Shown: positions 1 to 12,050, numbered from the stretch's first letter. The stretch: 64,000 nt of DNA from Halocaridina rubra (GCA_037179515.1 JAXCGZ010017025.1:81001-145000), one strand, 5' to 3'. Made by a program: numbers and translations. Notes: generated from the sequence alone by a model not told the origin.

Positions 1-112
1 GTTTACTGGCAGGAACTGCTGTGGGTGGACATCACAGTGGGGGGTTGGGGCTTGTCCTGGCTGACGAATACCCATTGTAAAATGGAAATAAAGTTTATTA
101 TTATTATTATTA
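1..112 (+). mobile_element. 3' end of a LINE, running in from the left edge
   Basis: The window opens inside a retrotransposon 3' untranslated region ending in CCATTGTAAAATGGAAATAA followed by a short (ATT)n tail. Nearly the same terminal motif (CCATTGTACAAAATGG, then AAATAAA) ends the minus-strand LINE remnant at 8,831-9,775, so both belong to one family. No coding sequence of this copy is inside the window. Confidence 0.6.
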
Positions 113-169
113 CTCTCTCTCTCTAACTCTTCGTTTTCGATGTTATATATAATAGTTGTCTAAATTACT

Positions 170-300
170 AAATCCAAACTCCCATTATGAGAGTGGACGG
201 GTTGAAGCTGAAGGAAGCAAGGCTAGATGCCCTTCCTAGCGCACCGCGGTGGGCTCGATCGCTAGTCTGTAGAGTCAAGTGCTCTATCCAATACTCTATT
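170..300 (-). mobile_element. SINE-1 copy (tRNA-derived family), minus strand
   Basis: Read on the minus strand it has a tRNA-like head (GGATAGAGCACTTGACTC, then GATCGAGCCCACCGCGG) followed by the family body GCTAGGAAGGGCATCTAGCC. The same head and body recur about ten times in the first 36 kb. The head is too diverged to be a functional tRNA. Confidence 0.6.
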
Positions 301-543
301 GCATACATTATACATTTGTAAATCTATATTAGGATAAATATGGACATCCATTTCTCATCTGTTATTGTTTTTTTTTTTCCTTCCACACCATAGAGCCTTA
401 TTTGGAAAAAAAAAATTCAGATTCACAGCTCTGATACTTCCTGATATTTTCGTCGAATATTTAATCAGTTTGACTGTCATTTACTTACCAAATTTTCTAT
501 ATTTATATTTATTTTAGTCGTTTATTTATTCACGGAGAGACGC

Positions 544-588
<45 letters not shown>

Positions 589-616
589 AAAGGTATTATC
601 ATCATCGTCATTATAA

Positions 617-661
<45 letters not shown>
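544..661. repeat. (AAT)n and (ATT)n arrays facing each other
   Basis: About 14 AAT units (544-585), a 32-bp spacer, then about 14 ATT units (618-661). The arrays are complementary and could fold into a stem. They lie just upstream of the splice acceptor at 707-708. Confidence 0.9.
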
Positions 662-708
662 GTTCTGGTGGAGATTGAAATGAAGTGTATCTTCTCTTAA
701 TCTCACAG

Positions 709-901
709 AACAGCTGTGCGCGATTATAGTGGATCATCTGTAGTCAAGAAGGACTGCTGGCTGAAGTGTGGACTTGTAATTTTGCCGAAACACTTTATGA
801 CAATATCCGAGGCCTTTAAAAAGCTTCGGTGCTATATTCTGGAAATCCCCTTCAAGTGGTCAGGTCGCAACTGTGAAGTGTTTTTTGACTTTGAAGTTTA
901 A
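709..901 (+). CDS. Candidate terminal exon of an unrecognised protein
   Basis: A strong acceptor (cttctcttaatctcacag) precedes an open frame that needs one base from an upstream exon and then encodes 63 residues ending in TAA. The product starts TAVRDYSGSS, contains CWLKCGLVILPKHF and EIPFKWSGRNCEVFF, and ends DFEV. A poly(A) signal AATAAA lies 143 bp after the stop. The pyrimidine tract, the balanced Cys/Trp/Phe composition and the nearby poly(A) signal favour a real 3' exon. I do not recognise the family, and upstream exons would be off the left edge. It could be a chance open frame. Confidence 0.42.
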
Positions 902-1043
902 TGTTGGGAAAGCTTTGATGATGTTACTCAGTGTCATGTGCAGTTGAGCAGAAGTGGTAAAAATGTATAAGAAAAAATGGCTGTCAGAATACAGAAAAGA
1001 TATATGTGAACTGTGGTGTACTTGTTACAGGACTGTTGATATG

Positions 1044-1049
1044 AATAAA
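1044..1049 (+). terminator. AATAAA poly(A) signal for the exon at 709-901
   Basis: Canonical AATAAA in atgaataaatgg, 143 bp beyond the TAA stop. It implies a 3' UTR of roughly 160 nt. Confidence 0.35.
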
Positions 1050-1099
1050 TGGTTCTTTTCTAGTGTTTGTATGAATAGAGAGTATTTAATATGTATGTG

Positions 1100-2110
1100 T
1101 GTTTATTTATTAATTAATTAATTTATTTATTGTACTATTATTTCTTTAGATACTCATTTCTTTATTAATCACAGGATTGTCTGTTTTACCCTTCTCCTTC
1201 TAGAAGCTTTTAAGACGAGAATACTGGTGGTAGGCAATTGTTTTTCGTCCTTATGATGATGATAATAATCTACATAAATACTGGAATTTCTCATTTTAAT
1301 GATAATATATATTTATGGGAAAAATAACTTTCTTTTGTCCACCGAAATCGCTGCATTCTCTTCAATGTTGTGGATGTTGGAAACTAATTTATTACTATAC
1401 TCGTACATATAGAGGATGAACAAGTGACTATATATATCTAGATATGACTGGATTTTTAGGCCAAGGTGAGGAACGTTAAAAAAAAAATGCTGTTGTTTGG
1501 GTTTTGGGCCAATTAAGCATGGATGATGGCAAAGGATAGAAAACTTTTCCTGGGTTATTAGTATGTTTCATATAGAGCTTGAGTGCCGTATAAGGCTTGA
1601 GTTTTATTTAGAAAAGTATACCACTACCCGACGAATGTTTTCCTGGTAGATCCTAGTTCCGCACTATGTGTTCGATGACACGATTATATTCTGATGGAAC
1701 CCATATTAAGTGATTGAGCAGTGAAGGTCTTCAAGTATAAAAATAGAAAGACTCGAGAATATACACTTCTACATTCCATTACCTTCATAACAGAAGATTC
1801 TTCCTGATTCATTGGCATTCTGGATACTCCACACAACAACAACAACAAAAGTTAAGCTATTTGATCTTGTCGCATGGTAATGGAAGATTTAAAATGTACG
1901 AGTTGACCCTGGATGTATTTATAAATAGAAAGGAAATGAGTACGGGTTCATCCCGGCCTGACGTCAACATCTCGTGTTGCATTGTGAAGGGATTGGTTTT
2001 GTTTATCATGATTCATATCCTGAGTTCATTTCCTCTAAGTCTGTCTTGTGATATTTAACGAGTACGAGAGACTGCTCTCAAGGTTTGTATTAGCAGACCA
2101 TTGTCTTTTT
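1100..2110. other. Intergenic, AT-rich, nothing recognised
   Basis: AT-rich sequence with a short TTAATTAATTAA stretch near 1,110. The longest frame (1,861-2,058) has no splice context, no domain-like composition and no match that I recognise. Confidence 0.5.
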
Positions 2111-2112
2111 TG

Positions 2113-2113
<1 letters not shown>

Positions 2114-2198
<85 letters not shown>
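2114..2198. repeat. (TA)n array
   Basis: About 42 uninterrupted TA units. Confidence 0.97.
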
Positions 2199-2397
2199 CA
2201 GCTTCTGTACACGATTGTCTAAGTAGTGTTGTATGCGTGAGTGTTCAAGATATGGAAAAGATTAGGAAAGTTTCATGAAAATGGCCAGATATTAAGATCT
2301 AGAGCCATAAAACACTACTTAAGTTTGCTTATATATTAATCAGTTTAATATAATACATTATGTAAGAGACACTGATTTTATGTTGAACTGTGTGTGT

Positions 2398-2399
<2 letters not shown>

Positions 2400-2481
<82 letters not shown>
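2400..2481. repeat. (TA)n array with a GT leader
   Basis: About 40 TA units immediately after TGTGTGTG, a typical TG-to-TA compound microsatellite. Confidence 0.97.
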
Positions 2482-2483
<2 letters not shown>

Positions 2484-2789
2484 CGTGTTTTATCGTGGAA
2501 GTTTTCTTCATAAACATTAACTTTTCAAGGTTCAATAAGCCACATTGTTATATCATATTAGGTAAGACATCTTGGTGGCTCTTGTGCACTCTAGGCTGTA
2601 GTGAAGTATCTTAGCTTATTGTAAGTACTGTTATTTTGATATTTACTGTTCTCAAGATGAGGATTTGGTGTAGAGATTTTATCAGAATTTAGTTTTCTGT
2701 AATTTTTTTTTTAATATATATAGAAAAGGAACCATAGTTTTGTGTATATATGGCTGTGTCAAACACTGTATAATTTGATTTCAGTGTTG

Positions 2790-2791
<2 letters not shown>

Positions 2792-2860
<69 letters not shown>

Positions 2861-2878
2861 TAGGTAGATAGATAGATA
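2792..2878. repeat. (TA)n-(GATA)n array
   Basis: About 33 TA units change into five imperfect GATA units. Confidence 0.95.
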
Positions 2879-2944
2879 GCTTTCATGAGAATCGTGCCAT
2901 TCGCATGTTAATACATCAAAAATATTCCTTAGTTTTGTATTTGG

Positions 2945-3165
2945 CAGTGTTGAGCAACTAGATGATATTAAAACTAGTCTTGACTTTTTGTCTAGTTTAA
3001 AGCTAGATTTGCAAGAGGAGCGTATTATATGGTCTTCGATGTACTAAAATTATTATGCAGTGTGGAACATCTAGACTTTAGAACTAGAGTATCGACATTT
3101 TTACGTCTAGTTTAAAGCTAGTTATACACGAGGACCGTACCAGAGGCTCTCCTATACAATACAAT
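2945..3165 (+). repeat. Diverged two-unit direct repeat, period about 115 bp
   Basis: The 17-mer GTCTAGTTTAAAGCTAG occurs at 2,990 and again at 3,105. Flanking blocks (aactagatg/acatctagac before; aagaggagcgta/acgaggaccgta after) also align. It may be an old tandem duplication or two fragments of one repeat. Confidence 0.55.
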
Positions 3166-3428
3166 ATCTAGGGATCCTTTGGTTACTATATAGCTATGCA
3201 GTAGTACAGATGTGTTTCCACTCATGCGCTTTTGTATGGTAATAGTTTTTTAGCTGCTATAATACACCTGTTGTGTTATCTAAGACATGCAGATTTGCCC
3301 ATGTGCTTCAATAAAAAGCACAAGTTGATCCTTTCATCTCTCGGTGAGGGTTGACTCCTGTCAATCAATCCATTCAACTCATATGCTTCAACCGAACTCA
3401 CATTGGAGCCCTATATTCTACAATGAGA

Positions 3429-3431
<3 letters not shown>

Positions 3432-3513
<82 letters not shown>

Positions 3514-3519
3514 CTCTCT
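3432..3519. repeat. (CT)n array
   Basis: About 43 CT units with one G interruption near the right end. The Ser-Leu frames across it are simple-repeat translations. Confidence 0.97.
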
Positions 3520-4229
3520 TTCTTTTCATTCGTACACTCCTGTCGCATACATTTGCTGCTTTAATATCTAGCTTGTGTTAAGTTGTTTATCCTTGAACTA
3601 AGTAGTTTTGCTTCTTATATTTCACTTCATGCCCTAAAATATTATCTTTTTTCTTATGGTTTGAATTTATGATTTGTTATTTGATGTCCTTAAAGGAAGT
3701 GTGTGTGTTTTATTGTCGCTGGTAGATGAAATCCAGATTCCACATTTCAATGAACTTTTTCTCAAAAATTTCTTAATTTGCGTTGATATTATTGCAGTAA
3801 AATAATTTCGAAAATATTGAGAAAACTTTTAATGTATTTTCGCGGTTTTTGTATTAGTTTTTCACATTTTTAGGGAATGGGGGAGTGACCTTATATTACC
3901 TATGGATAATGCCAATCTGGTGATATCATATCTCGTGGGGGACGAAACGAGCCTCTGGTCGTTCGTTCGTTAGCTGTAAACTCTTTTTGCTCATTAATAC
4001 CGTGTGATATTCGTCATTTCTTAAAGCACTTAATGTGGCCCAATCATATGATTTTTTTTTCCTTTCATACTTTTTAACTTTGATATTAGTTAGATTAATC
4101 ATTAAGCCTTTATGACATAAGGCGAACTTATCTGTATTGGTCAAGTTTTGTCTTAATGTTCATGTGGACTTTATTATGCTGACTGGATTTAACTTGCTGT
4201 AGCTTAGTTTACACAAAGGAAATTTTGTG

Positions 4230-4391
<162 letters not shown>

Positions 4392-4444
4392 TACATCTAC
4401 ATACGTATTTTAAAAAAATACTAATTCATTAATTTGTTTCATCA

Positions 4445-4445
<1 letters not shown>

Positions 4446-4519
<74 letters not shown>
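4446..4519. repeat. (ATT)n-(AT)n array
   Basis: About 14 ATT units pass directly into about 15 AT units. Confidence 0.95.
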
Positions 4520-4522
<3 letters not shown>

Positions 4523-5032
4523 TTTTTTTTTATACAGAATTTCTATAGATATATTTTTATGGATATTGAGAAAATTGTTCTTGGGATACTTTCCATTTTA
4601 ACCTTTGAATACGATTTCGTACCTATTTTGAAGTGATTTCCTTACTACGGAACCCCTCTTGGATGCTCTTGGTATTTGTGGCAGTAACTATACAGGCCCT
4701 GGACATGTGCACTCAGTCACTCCGTCTCATATATAAAAATGTTTACTGTAATTTATATACCCATCTCTGGTAAGTATTGTCATGATTTAATTCATTTCTC
4801 ATGTTATATGAAATAATTGTAAATTTTAGAGCACTTAGTGCCAGTATGACAAAATATGAGAAGATATTTTTATTTGTATGCATAGTGAAGAATGATGAAA
4901 TTATCTGGGCTCTTGATCCTGATATGGCAGTAACATCTTCCTCTGAACGAATCTATGAATCTTTCTCAAAGAATATGAGGAGATGAGGCAATGAGACAAG
5001 GCTATATGTACATCATTACTCATGCAAATACT

Positions 5033-5165
5033 GGATCTTGTAATGATGAGTAACCCCAGAACCTCGTGTACAGTTAAATAACCCCACAAAATGTTAGGTT
5101 AGGTGACTTGCTTTGTAATTATAGATGACCTAGAGCATCCTGGGGTACTTTTCTTTACAAGATCT
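5033..5165. mobile_element. MITE-1 copy (palindromic, ends in GGATCTTGTAA...)
   Basis: The left end ggatcttgtaatgatgagta and the right end tggggtacttttctttacaa+gatc are inverted copies, and CCCC/GGGG blocks lie just inside. Total length about 133 bp with no coding capacity. Five more copies with the same ends lie at 6,747, 22,801, 23,879, 24,223 and 30,336, so it is a non-autonomous inverted-repeat element. The transposase superfamily is unknown. Confidence 0.65.
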
Positions 5166-6155
5166 CAATATCTGTTTATAAATATTTGCATCTTGAGACT
5201 AACCAGTATTCATGGAAGATTGTGCTGAATAATTTGTGAATTTGACTCATGGGTCAGAAGGGGCAGTGCTGTAATGTAAGGGCCACATGGCTCTTCTGGA
5301 ATGTAAGATGAATAATAGTCTTAACTCTTAAAACTTTTATACTTCTCCCCTCATTTCCCCTCCCCTTATCATGTGCCATAGATACATAGGACTTACTGTA
5401 TGTACTTTCTTTTCTTTTTGTTCTGAACACGTTATCCTATTTGGGATTAAATAAATATAATCCTTCCCTTTGTTTTCTTAAAAAATATAGTCCCTCCCTT
5501 ATAAGGAGAGATGATCCCATTTGCAGATAATATTCCTCTTAATTGTGAACCCAACCTAACTTTAAAAAAAAAATAGTTAGGTGAAATTAGACCACATTTT
5601 TTTGTCTGCTAGGAGGGGTCATCATTTCTTGATCCTCGTTTTGAGTTTTGATGTGGAAATTATTACACAGTGACCTGTTACCTATTTAGGCTATGTGCCT
5701 TTATACCCGAATTTCCGGTATCCATTTGTTATTATCTATGTCTCGCCTCAAGTAATCAGTGTAATAACTTGTTACGTAGTTATGTATGATTGTTCTTTTC
5801 AGAATTGTAATCATTTTTCCAATAGAAAGTTGGATAAGGTTTTTTATATCCATATTGGTGTTACTCCCTCTTAGTAGTTTTTATTAAGTTATTTTAATAT
5901 ATATTTTGACTTCTTGGTTTTGATTTTTTTTTCATGTCTTATATTATTGTAACATCAAATTATTTTGTCATATATTGAATGTTTTTTTCACATGTATGGT
6001 AATGTTTGTATTGTCTTTATATGATGAAACTGCCCCATCATCTGAGATATGAATTATAAATTATCTTTTCGGATTTTTGTTCAAAACAGCAATGATTCTT
6101 TGCGGATTTAAATTTTTTTGAGTTTTCTGTATTGATCCTCTTGCTTTCATGGTTA

Positions 6156-6238
<83 letters not shown>
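6156..6238. repeat. (TA)n array
   Basis: About 41 TA units. Confidence 0.97.
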
Positions 6239-6241
<3 letters not shown>

Positions 6242-6746
6242 TATTTGCGTAAATCTAGTGCAGGAGCCACGATTTTGGATGAGGAAAGTTGTATATTTCC
6301 TGTAGAAGAGCCTCATCGCCTCAACCCGTAGATCCGAACTTGTGGAACTCAGTACACAAGCTCGTTTCTGTGGGGATAGGCTGTGTTTGGCAAGATCTGC
6401 ATAGGAAAACTAAGGAAAATAAAGTAAGCAGGTGTGCAACAGCGAAAGAAAAACTACCGAGAAAAAGCATTCAGTAGGAGATGAACTTCGACAGAGATTG
6501 ACTGATGGATTAAAACAAATTCAAAATAAAAAGAGAACGAATCGAGGTTAGACTAGTTAGTTCATAGATAAATTTCGATATAGAATACTGGTTAACAATT
6601 TTCCTGAAGGGTTGCCTGTTCTGTATGATTAACCTTATTTGCTCTTGCTGTTACAATTTTGTATCAGGAATCCTTTTACCTCATGGAACAACGAATGAGA
6701 TATCATTGAACACAATTAAGCTTCTTAACATTAAAATATAAGTGGC

Positions 6747-6882
6747 GGATTTTGTAAAGATGAGTAACCCTCAGAACCCCATGTAAAGGTAAATAACCCC
6801 TTATATAGTTAAGTTAGGTGACTTGCCTTGTAAATATGAATCACTGTAGAACCCCTTTGGGATACTCATCTCTACAAGATTC
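6747..6882. mobile_element. MITE-1 copy
   Basis: Ends ggattttgtaaagatgagta and gatactcatctctacaagat. The internal block taaataacccc...aggtgacttgccttgtaaat matches the copy at 5,033. Confidence 0.65.
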
Positions 6883-7066
6883 TAAATGGCTAGAAGTCAG
6901 AGTTGCAAGCAAACTACAGCTGTCTAGATGAACCAGCCCAGAAATCTGAGGAAGACATCAGGGAAGACCTCCGAATACCCGGTGAGGTAGTAGGTTGTAT
7001 AGTTGAGCGCTACATCATTAAAGGAGAACTGTACAACTTGCTAACTTTCCGGGTCGGGGGTTAGGA

Positions 7067-7217
7067 GCAACCTTAGATCTTGACAGAAGCTAGATTTCCT
7101 AGAGGCTTGATGAACTGAAGTATGCCATTATCATATTGGTCGCAACCAAGACCTTGACAGAAGCTAAGAGGTACCCTGGAGGCTGGATGAACTGAAGTAT
7201 GCCATTATCATATTGGT
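7067..7217 (+). repeat. Tandem duplication, period 75 bp
   Basis: The unit gcaacc...cttgacagaagcta...ggatgaactgaagtatgcc occurs at 7,067-7,141 and 7,142-7,217. The last 30 bp of each unit are almost identical. A looser duplication beginning ggagattag follows at about 7,224 and 7,294. Confidence 0.8.
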
Positions 7218-7337
7218 TTCAGCCGGAGACTGGAGATTAGAGGAAATTCCCCTCTTACAGAAAGATTTCCATATTTTTGGTTATATTATTTTGGAGATTA
7301 GGATATACCTCTCCCTAAAGAATATTTCTACTATTTA

Positions 7338-7339
7338 GG

Positions 7340-7418
<79 letters not shown>
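7338..7418. repeat. (TA)n array
   Basis: About 39 TA units. Confidence 0.97.
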
Positions 7419-7420
<2 letters not shown>

Positions 7421-7901
7421 GTGAATATTTAAGAAAAATTATTATGAAAATTTGTAGAAAGGAGACATGTGTATTATGGTATAAAGAATTTACTCTTTAT
7501 GTACGTCTTAACCTTTTTGTTGAAATTCTTATGAAATTATTTTTAATATAGACCTAACTAAATACAGCTTCATATGTTTTTGTGTAAAAAAAAATATGTA
7601 TTCAGTTATGAGTATCTTATTTTTGCATGACCAAGAGACTCAGAATAAAATATTAAAATGTATATAAGATTTAAATTTATTCTCAGCAAACTGAATTGTA
7701 ATGGTGACTCTGTCATTGCTTTTCAAAAACCTCGGCTCATTCAAAGCTCTTCTCATCTCAAAATGATGTCATAAGTGTAGTGAAAAGATTTCCTAGAAAG
7801 ACTATATTTGTATTAAGAATATTAAATAAATATAATTTTATAACAGTGCCATAAATATGGGTCAGATTTAATGATCGTCTATGTGTCTTAGATCCGATTT
7901 C

Positions 7902-8041
7902 TTAAACAGTGTAAACCTAGGATACCATATTGTTAGTTGGCTAGGTAGCCATACACAGAACCGCGTCAGATGCGTTTATAAAATCCATTTGTGTGTGTCT
8001 AGCTAACTAACAATATGATATCCTAGGGTTACACTGTTTAA
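7902..8041. mobile_element. Foldback element with 43-bp arms
   Basis: The left arm 7,902-7,944 (ttaaacagtgtaaacctagg...) and the right arm 7,999-8,041 are reverse complements with three mismatches, around a 54-bp loop. Complementarity continues more weakly for about 15 bp outside (gatccgatttc against gacatcgggcc). There is no coding capacity. Most likely it is a MITE-like or foldback element of unknown class. Confidence 0.7.
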
Positions 8042-8084
8042 GACATCGGGCCTCAGACTTAGTCTACTGTACTTTGAGTGGGAG

Positions 8085-8250
8085 CAGGCCACGATAAATC
8101 ATTAATAACGCGCGAGTCGGAAGTCGACTGATGCGGGTTTCATCCCACCGTGGGACGTTAGGAAGGGCGTCCAATTTCAGTCTCCCAGCTCCAGTCTGTC
8201 AGTTTTTATCGCTGTTCATGGGACGAATTGTGACACAGCGATGCTCTACT
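8085..8250 (+). mobile_element. SINE-1 copy
   Basis: tRNA-like head (TTAATAACGCGCGAGTCGG, GGGTTTCATCCCACCGTGG) followed by the family body GGACGTTAGGAAGGGCGTCC and TCCCAGCTCCAGTCTGTC, and the end GACGAATTGTGACAC. It starts just right of the foldback at 7,902-8,041. Confidence 0.7.
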
Positions 8251-8269
8251 TCAAGAAACTCTGTGATCG

Positions 8270-8385
8270 ATTTTACGTTACGGATTTCCTTTTCTACTAA
8301 GGGCTAGGACGGTACATTCCTGCGAAAGACTGGTTTTTGGCTCTTGTGACCATTACCCTGATCAAGACAGTCTAGTACAAAATAG
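8270..8385 (+). repeat. Repeat R4, shared with 34,120-34,265
   Basis: Shares ctactaagggctaggacggt and tgtgaccattaccctgatca with the segment at 34,120. In both places it lies downstream of a SINE-1 copy. Its origin is unknown. Confidence 0.5.
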
Positions 8386-8614
8386 TAAATCAGAATTGTT
8401 CAATTTGGAAGTGGTTTTCGCCAATATATTGGAATCCAAGTAATTCATATACTAGAATGAAAATTTTTAAGTGTTAGGATTCCTGGAATCATGTATCCTG
8501 TATATTTAAATCCTCTATAAATCTAGCACTATAATAACTTAGAAATAGTAAATTCAGGTGTCTTGTATCGGGGATTCTCCAAGATAAATCCAATTATGAA
8601 TGCACCGTTTTGTG

Positions 8615-8755
8615 TCACGAGGTGGACATAGACTTGTTGGAGCTGGCGGATGAAGACTGGATGCCCTTCCTAGCACCCTGCGGTTGACTCGAACCAGCTT
8701 TAGTAGCTTCTCGACTCCCGCTCTCTACCACTTGACCTACACGGTAGGTCCGAAA
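8615..8755 (-). mobile_element. SINE-1 copy, minus strand
   Basis: On the minus strand: a head with AGGTCAAGTGGTAGAG (A-box-like) and GGTTCGAGTCAACC (B-box-like), followed by the body GGTGCTAGGAAGGGCATCCA. This is the best preserved B-box of the family in the window. Confidence 0.7.
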
Positions 8756-8830
8756 TGTTTGTAGCTATCAGAAATTTGGACCCGATATATTGGACTCCAG
8801 GTCAATCTAGTTTAACTTTTGGAGGAAGTA

Positions 8831-9775
8831 TTAATCAAAATCAAAACATTTATTTCCATTTTGTACAATGGTTATTCAACATTAATAGTAACTTACAAGT
8901 AGACATGTAATTAAACTAATAAATAAGAGGGTTAGACATATAGTTAAATTAAATGTAGCTTTCATAGAAAATAATAATGCTGTAATAAAAATGTTAATGA
9001 TAATGTTAATAATAAAGTAGTAAGTATGCCACTAGATACAGGATCGTTATTATCGGCATCATTTCCATATTTGTTTCCTTACAATGAGAATAATTAGTTC
9101 TTAATGGGCAGCAACTATTTGTCCAAAAGAAAACTATATAGTTTGCCTTTGAAAGCTGTGAAGGAGGATGCATTTTTAAGATGCTCTGGAATATTATTCC
9201 AGAGTGTTGGCCCTTTGATAGTGATCATCTTTGAACCTGCTTCTGTGTTTGTTCTGTGAATAAAGAGCCCACTGCTCTGTCTTGTGTTGGTTCCCCTTAT
9301 ATCCCTGACTGTTTTTAAATCAAATAGCCAGCTAGGATAATGATGGTCCAAAATTTTGAATACAAAAACATAAATAGCATAAGCGACCTTATTTTCTGCC
9401 CGCAGCCACCCAAGTTTATTGAGAGCTGGTGTGATGTGGTCATATTTTCTTATTCCTCCCAGGGCAACTCGAGCTGCAAAATTAATAAGCTTCTGTATTC
9501 TGTTTATCTGAGTCTTAGTGGTTGATCCCCAAACAGTTGTGCAGTAATTAATGTGACTTAGGGCTAGAGATTCAACAACAGTTATTCGAGTGGTAGTCTC
9601 AAAATTGTCTTTTATACGTGATAAGTACATTAATGTTCCTGTAACCTTTTTGCATACTTTATCTATGTGGGAATCAAACAACATGTGGTTATCAAAGTGA
9701 ATTCCTAGGTTTTTGACTGCTTTGCTAGAGTTCTGGATGCGTAGAACTCCATTTAGAATACGGTTCTATGAAGAA
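8831..9775 (-). pseudogene. LINE remnant: C-terminal part of a reverse-transcriptase ORF plus 3' UTR
   Basis: An open frame at 9,115-9,684, continuing upstream to about 9,775, encodes the region after the polymerase palm in a LINE ORF2 (LSHINYCTTVWG, NFAARVALGGIRKYDHI, GPTLWNNIPEHL, ending SFLLDK). The catalytic palm itself is absent, so the copy is 5'-truncated. The 3' UTR ends in the same CCATTGTACAAAATGG motif as the element at window position 1, followed by a TTTTGATT-type tail. The clade is probably in the CR1/Rex1/RTE-like range; which one cannot be settled without the palm domain. Confidence 0.75.
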
Positions 9776-10118
9776 TTAAAGCTATGATAAAATAATGATG
9801 ATTGAACATCAATTATACTGAATCATCTAAGCGATTTTGCACTTTCAGGTGAAAGTTAAGGGGAAACATGATGGCATTATGAAAAACGTGAACTTTATTT
9901 TTAGATAACATAAACTGATATTCTTTCTGTAGGCTCCAGGAAGATCAATTTTAACGATGAATAAGTAGACGCGTATTTTGCGAGATGATTATGGCCATGT
10001 TTTGACCATTTTTTTATTTTTATTAGTTTAAAATAAAACTGTTATGTTGAACCTACTTGCCGAAGGTTTTTTTCACAGTAGCTTCGACTCTACTATTCTT
10101 ACATAATAGGTTAATGTG

Positions 10119-10190
10119 CCGCTTTCACACCAAAGTGGAACATCGCACGTGGCATGCCACGTGCGATGTGCCACTTAGGTGTGAAAGCGG
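10119..10190. repeat. 72-bp near-perfect palindrome
   Basis: Arms 10,119-10,153 and 10,156-10,190 (ccgctttcacacc.../...ggtgtgaaagcgg) are complementary at 33 of 35 positions around a 2-base centre. The GC-rich stem contrasts with the AT-rich surroundings. It is probably the minimal form of a TIR-only transposon. Confidence 0.85.
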
Positions 10191-10241
10191 GCTAGTTAAG
10201 TGATGTCACCCACCGGAGAAAATACTGGTATTTGAATACTC

Positions 10242-10362
<121 letters not shown>

Positions 10363-10388
10363 TTAGCATACAGCACTAAATAGTAAGG

Positions 10389-10810
<422 letters not shown>

Positions 10811-11485
10811 AGAATAATGGGAGTGTATACACCATTTTTATTAACAGATATATTTTGTATATTACAGATATACTTTGTATATGATTTTACAGATTTTTTG
10901 CATTATGGAGAGAAAACAGATACTTAATTATTTTGAATGTATATAGGTGAATTATATTGATTATGTACACTATGCTTTGCACTGGTCTTACAAATCTTAA
11001 CATTGTCATGCATAAGTAAACCTCATTTGGCTTATACAGCCTCGCTTCGCCAGAACCAGTTTTGGGAAAAGGAGAGAGTAGTGTCGTAATCCATGTGGTA
11101 TAACCCCCTTTTCCCTCAGCAGTCAAGGTGTGTACATCACTAGGTACGTTTTATCAGTGGGGGGGAAGGTACCCCCGTGAGCATGGATTCGATAAAGCAA
11201 AAATGTTTCTATCGCAGCTATCTTGTATATAAATTCATATTCATTTTTGTGACAAAGCAAAAATAAGATTGCTAAACGCTTATCCTACTGTCACTTGCCG
11301 TCTTAAAGTGTGTACACTCACAGTAATTTTTCATTACATACATCTGCACATTGGTTTTATGTCCGTGTGTATGTATATTATATGTATCCATCAGACTGTG
11401 TATAACGTATTTAATTTTTTGCCGCAATATTATGTGGATCCCAGATCTGTGTATGTATAATGTATATGCGTATCTGTCATCTGCC
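10811..11485. other. No gene recognised
   Basis: AT-rich sequence with one moderately GC-rich patch (11,040-11,190, containing ggaaaaggagagagt and a G9 run). No splice-bounded frame or repeat copy was recognised. Confidence 0.45.
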
Positions 11486-11487
11486 TT

Positions 11488-11588
<101 letters not shown>

Positions 11589-11882
11589 GAACCCAGCATT
11601 TTAATTGACCAGTTTTCGTAACTCTCCGTCAAAACGTTAGATAAATTGACTTCACTATACCCCTTCTCTCTCAGCCATGCGAGTAGGATTTTCAAGTGTC
11701 ATTGTGTCAGTTAGCGGATGTGCAAGGTGTGGTTAGAAGCGCCCACAGTACCTTAGGCCTGGTTACATGGCGCCTGTGTCCTCATTTGAATTTGAATGGG
11801 GCCCTCCCACTGTCACTTGCTGGGTGCCGCCACACATTCACCCCACTGTCATGGCATACCGCAGGCCGGCTAACGTCCACCT

Positions 11883-12050
11883 CTCCTACCCACACCACCC
11901 ATTCATATATACATCACCCCATCCAGTACTCTCAGCTCACCCATCATGAATCTCCTCCTTACACCCACCCACCCTTATATACATCACCACCTCCAGTACT
12001 CTCTATTCTCCCTTCATGTAACTCCTCCCCTACCTTTTATATATCTCCCC
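11883..12050 (+). repeat. Pyrimidine-rich minisatellite, period 69-70 bp
   Basis: Units begin CTCCT at 11,883, 11,952 and 12,022. Each carries acatcacc, tccagtactctc and ccatcatgaa/cttcatgtaa in order. The third unit is partial. Frames across it are rich in Pro, Ser and His only because of the C+T composition. Confidence 0.8.
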
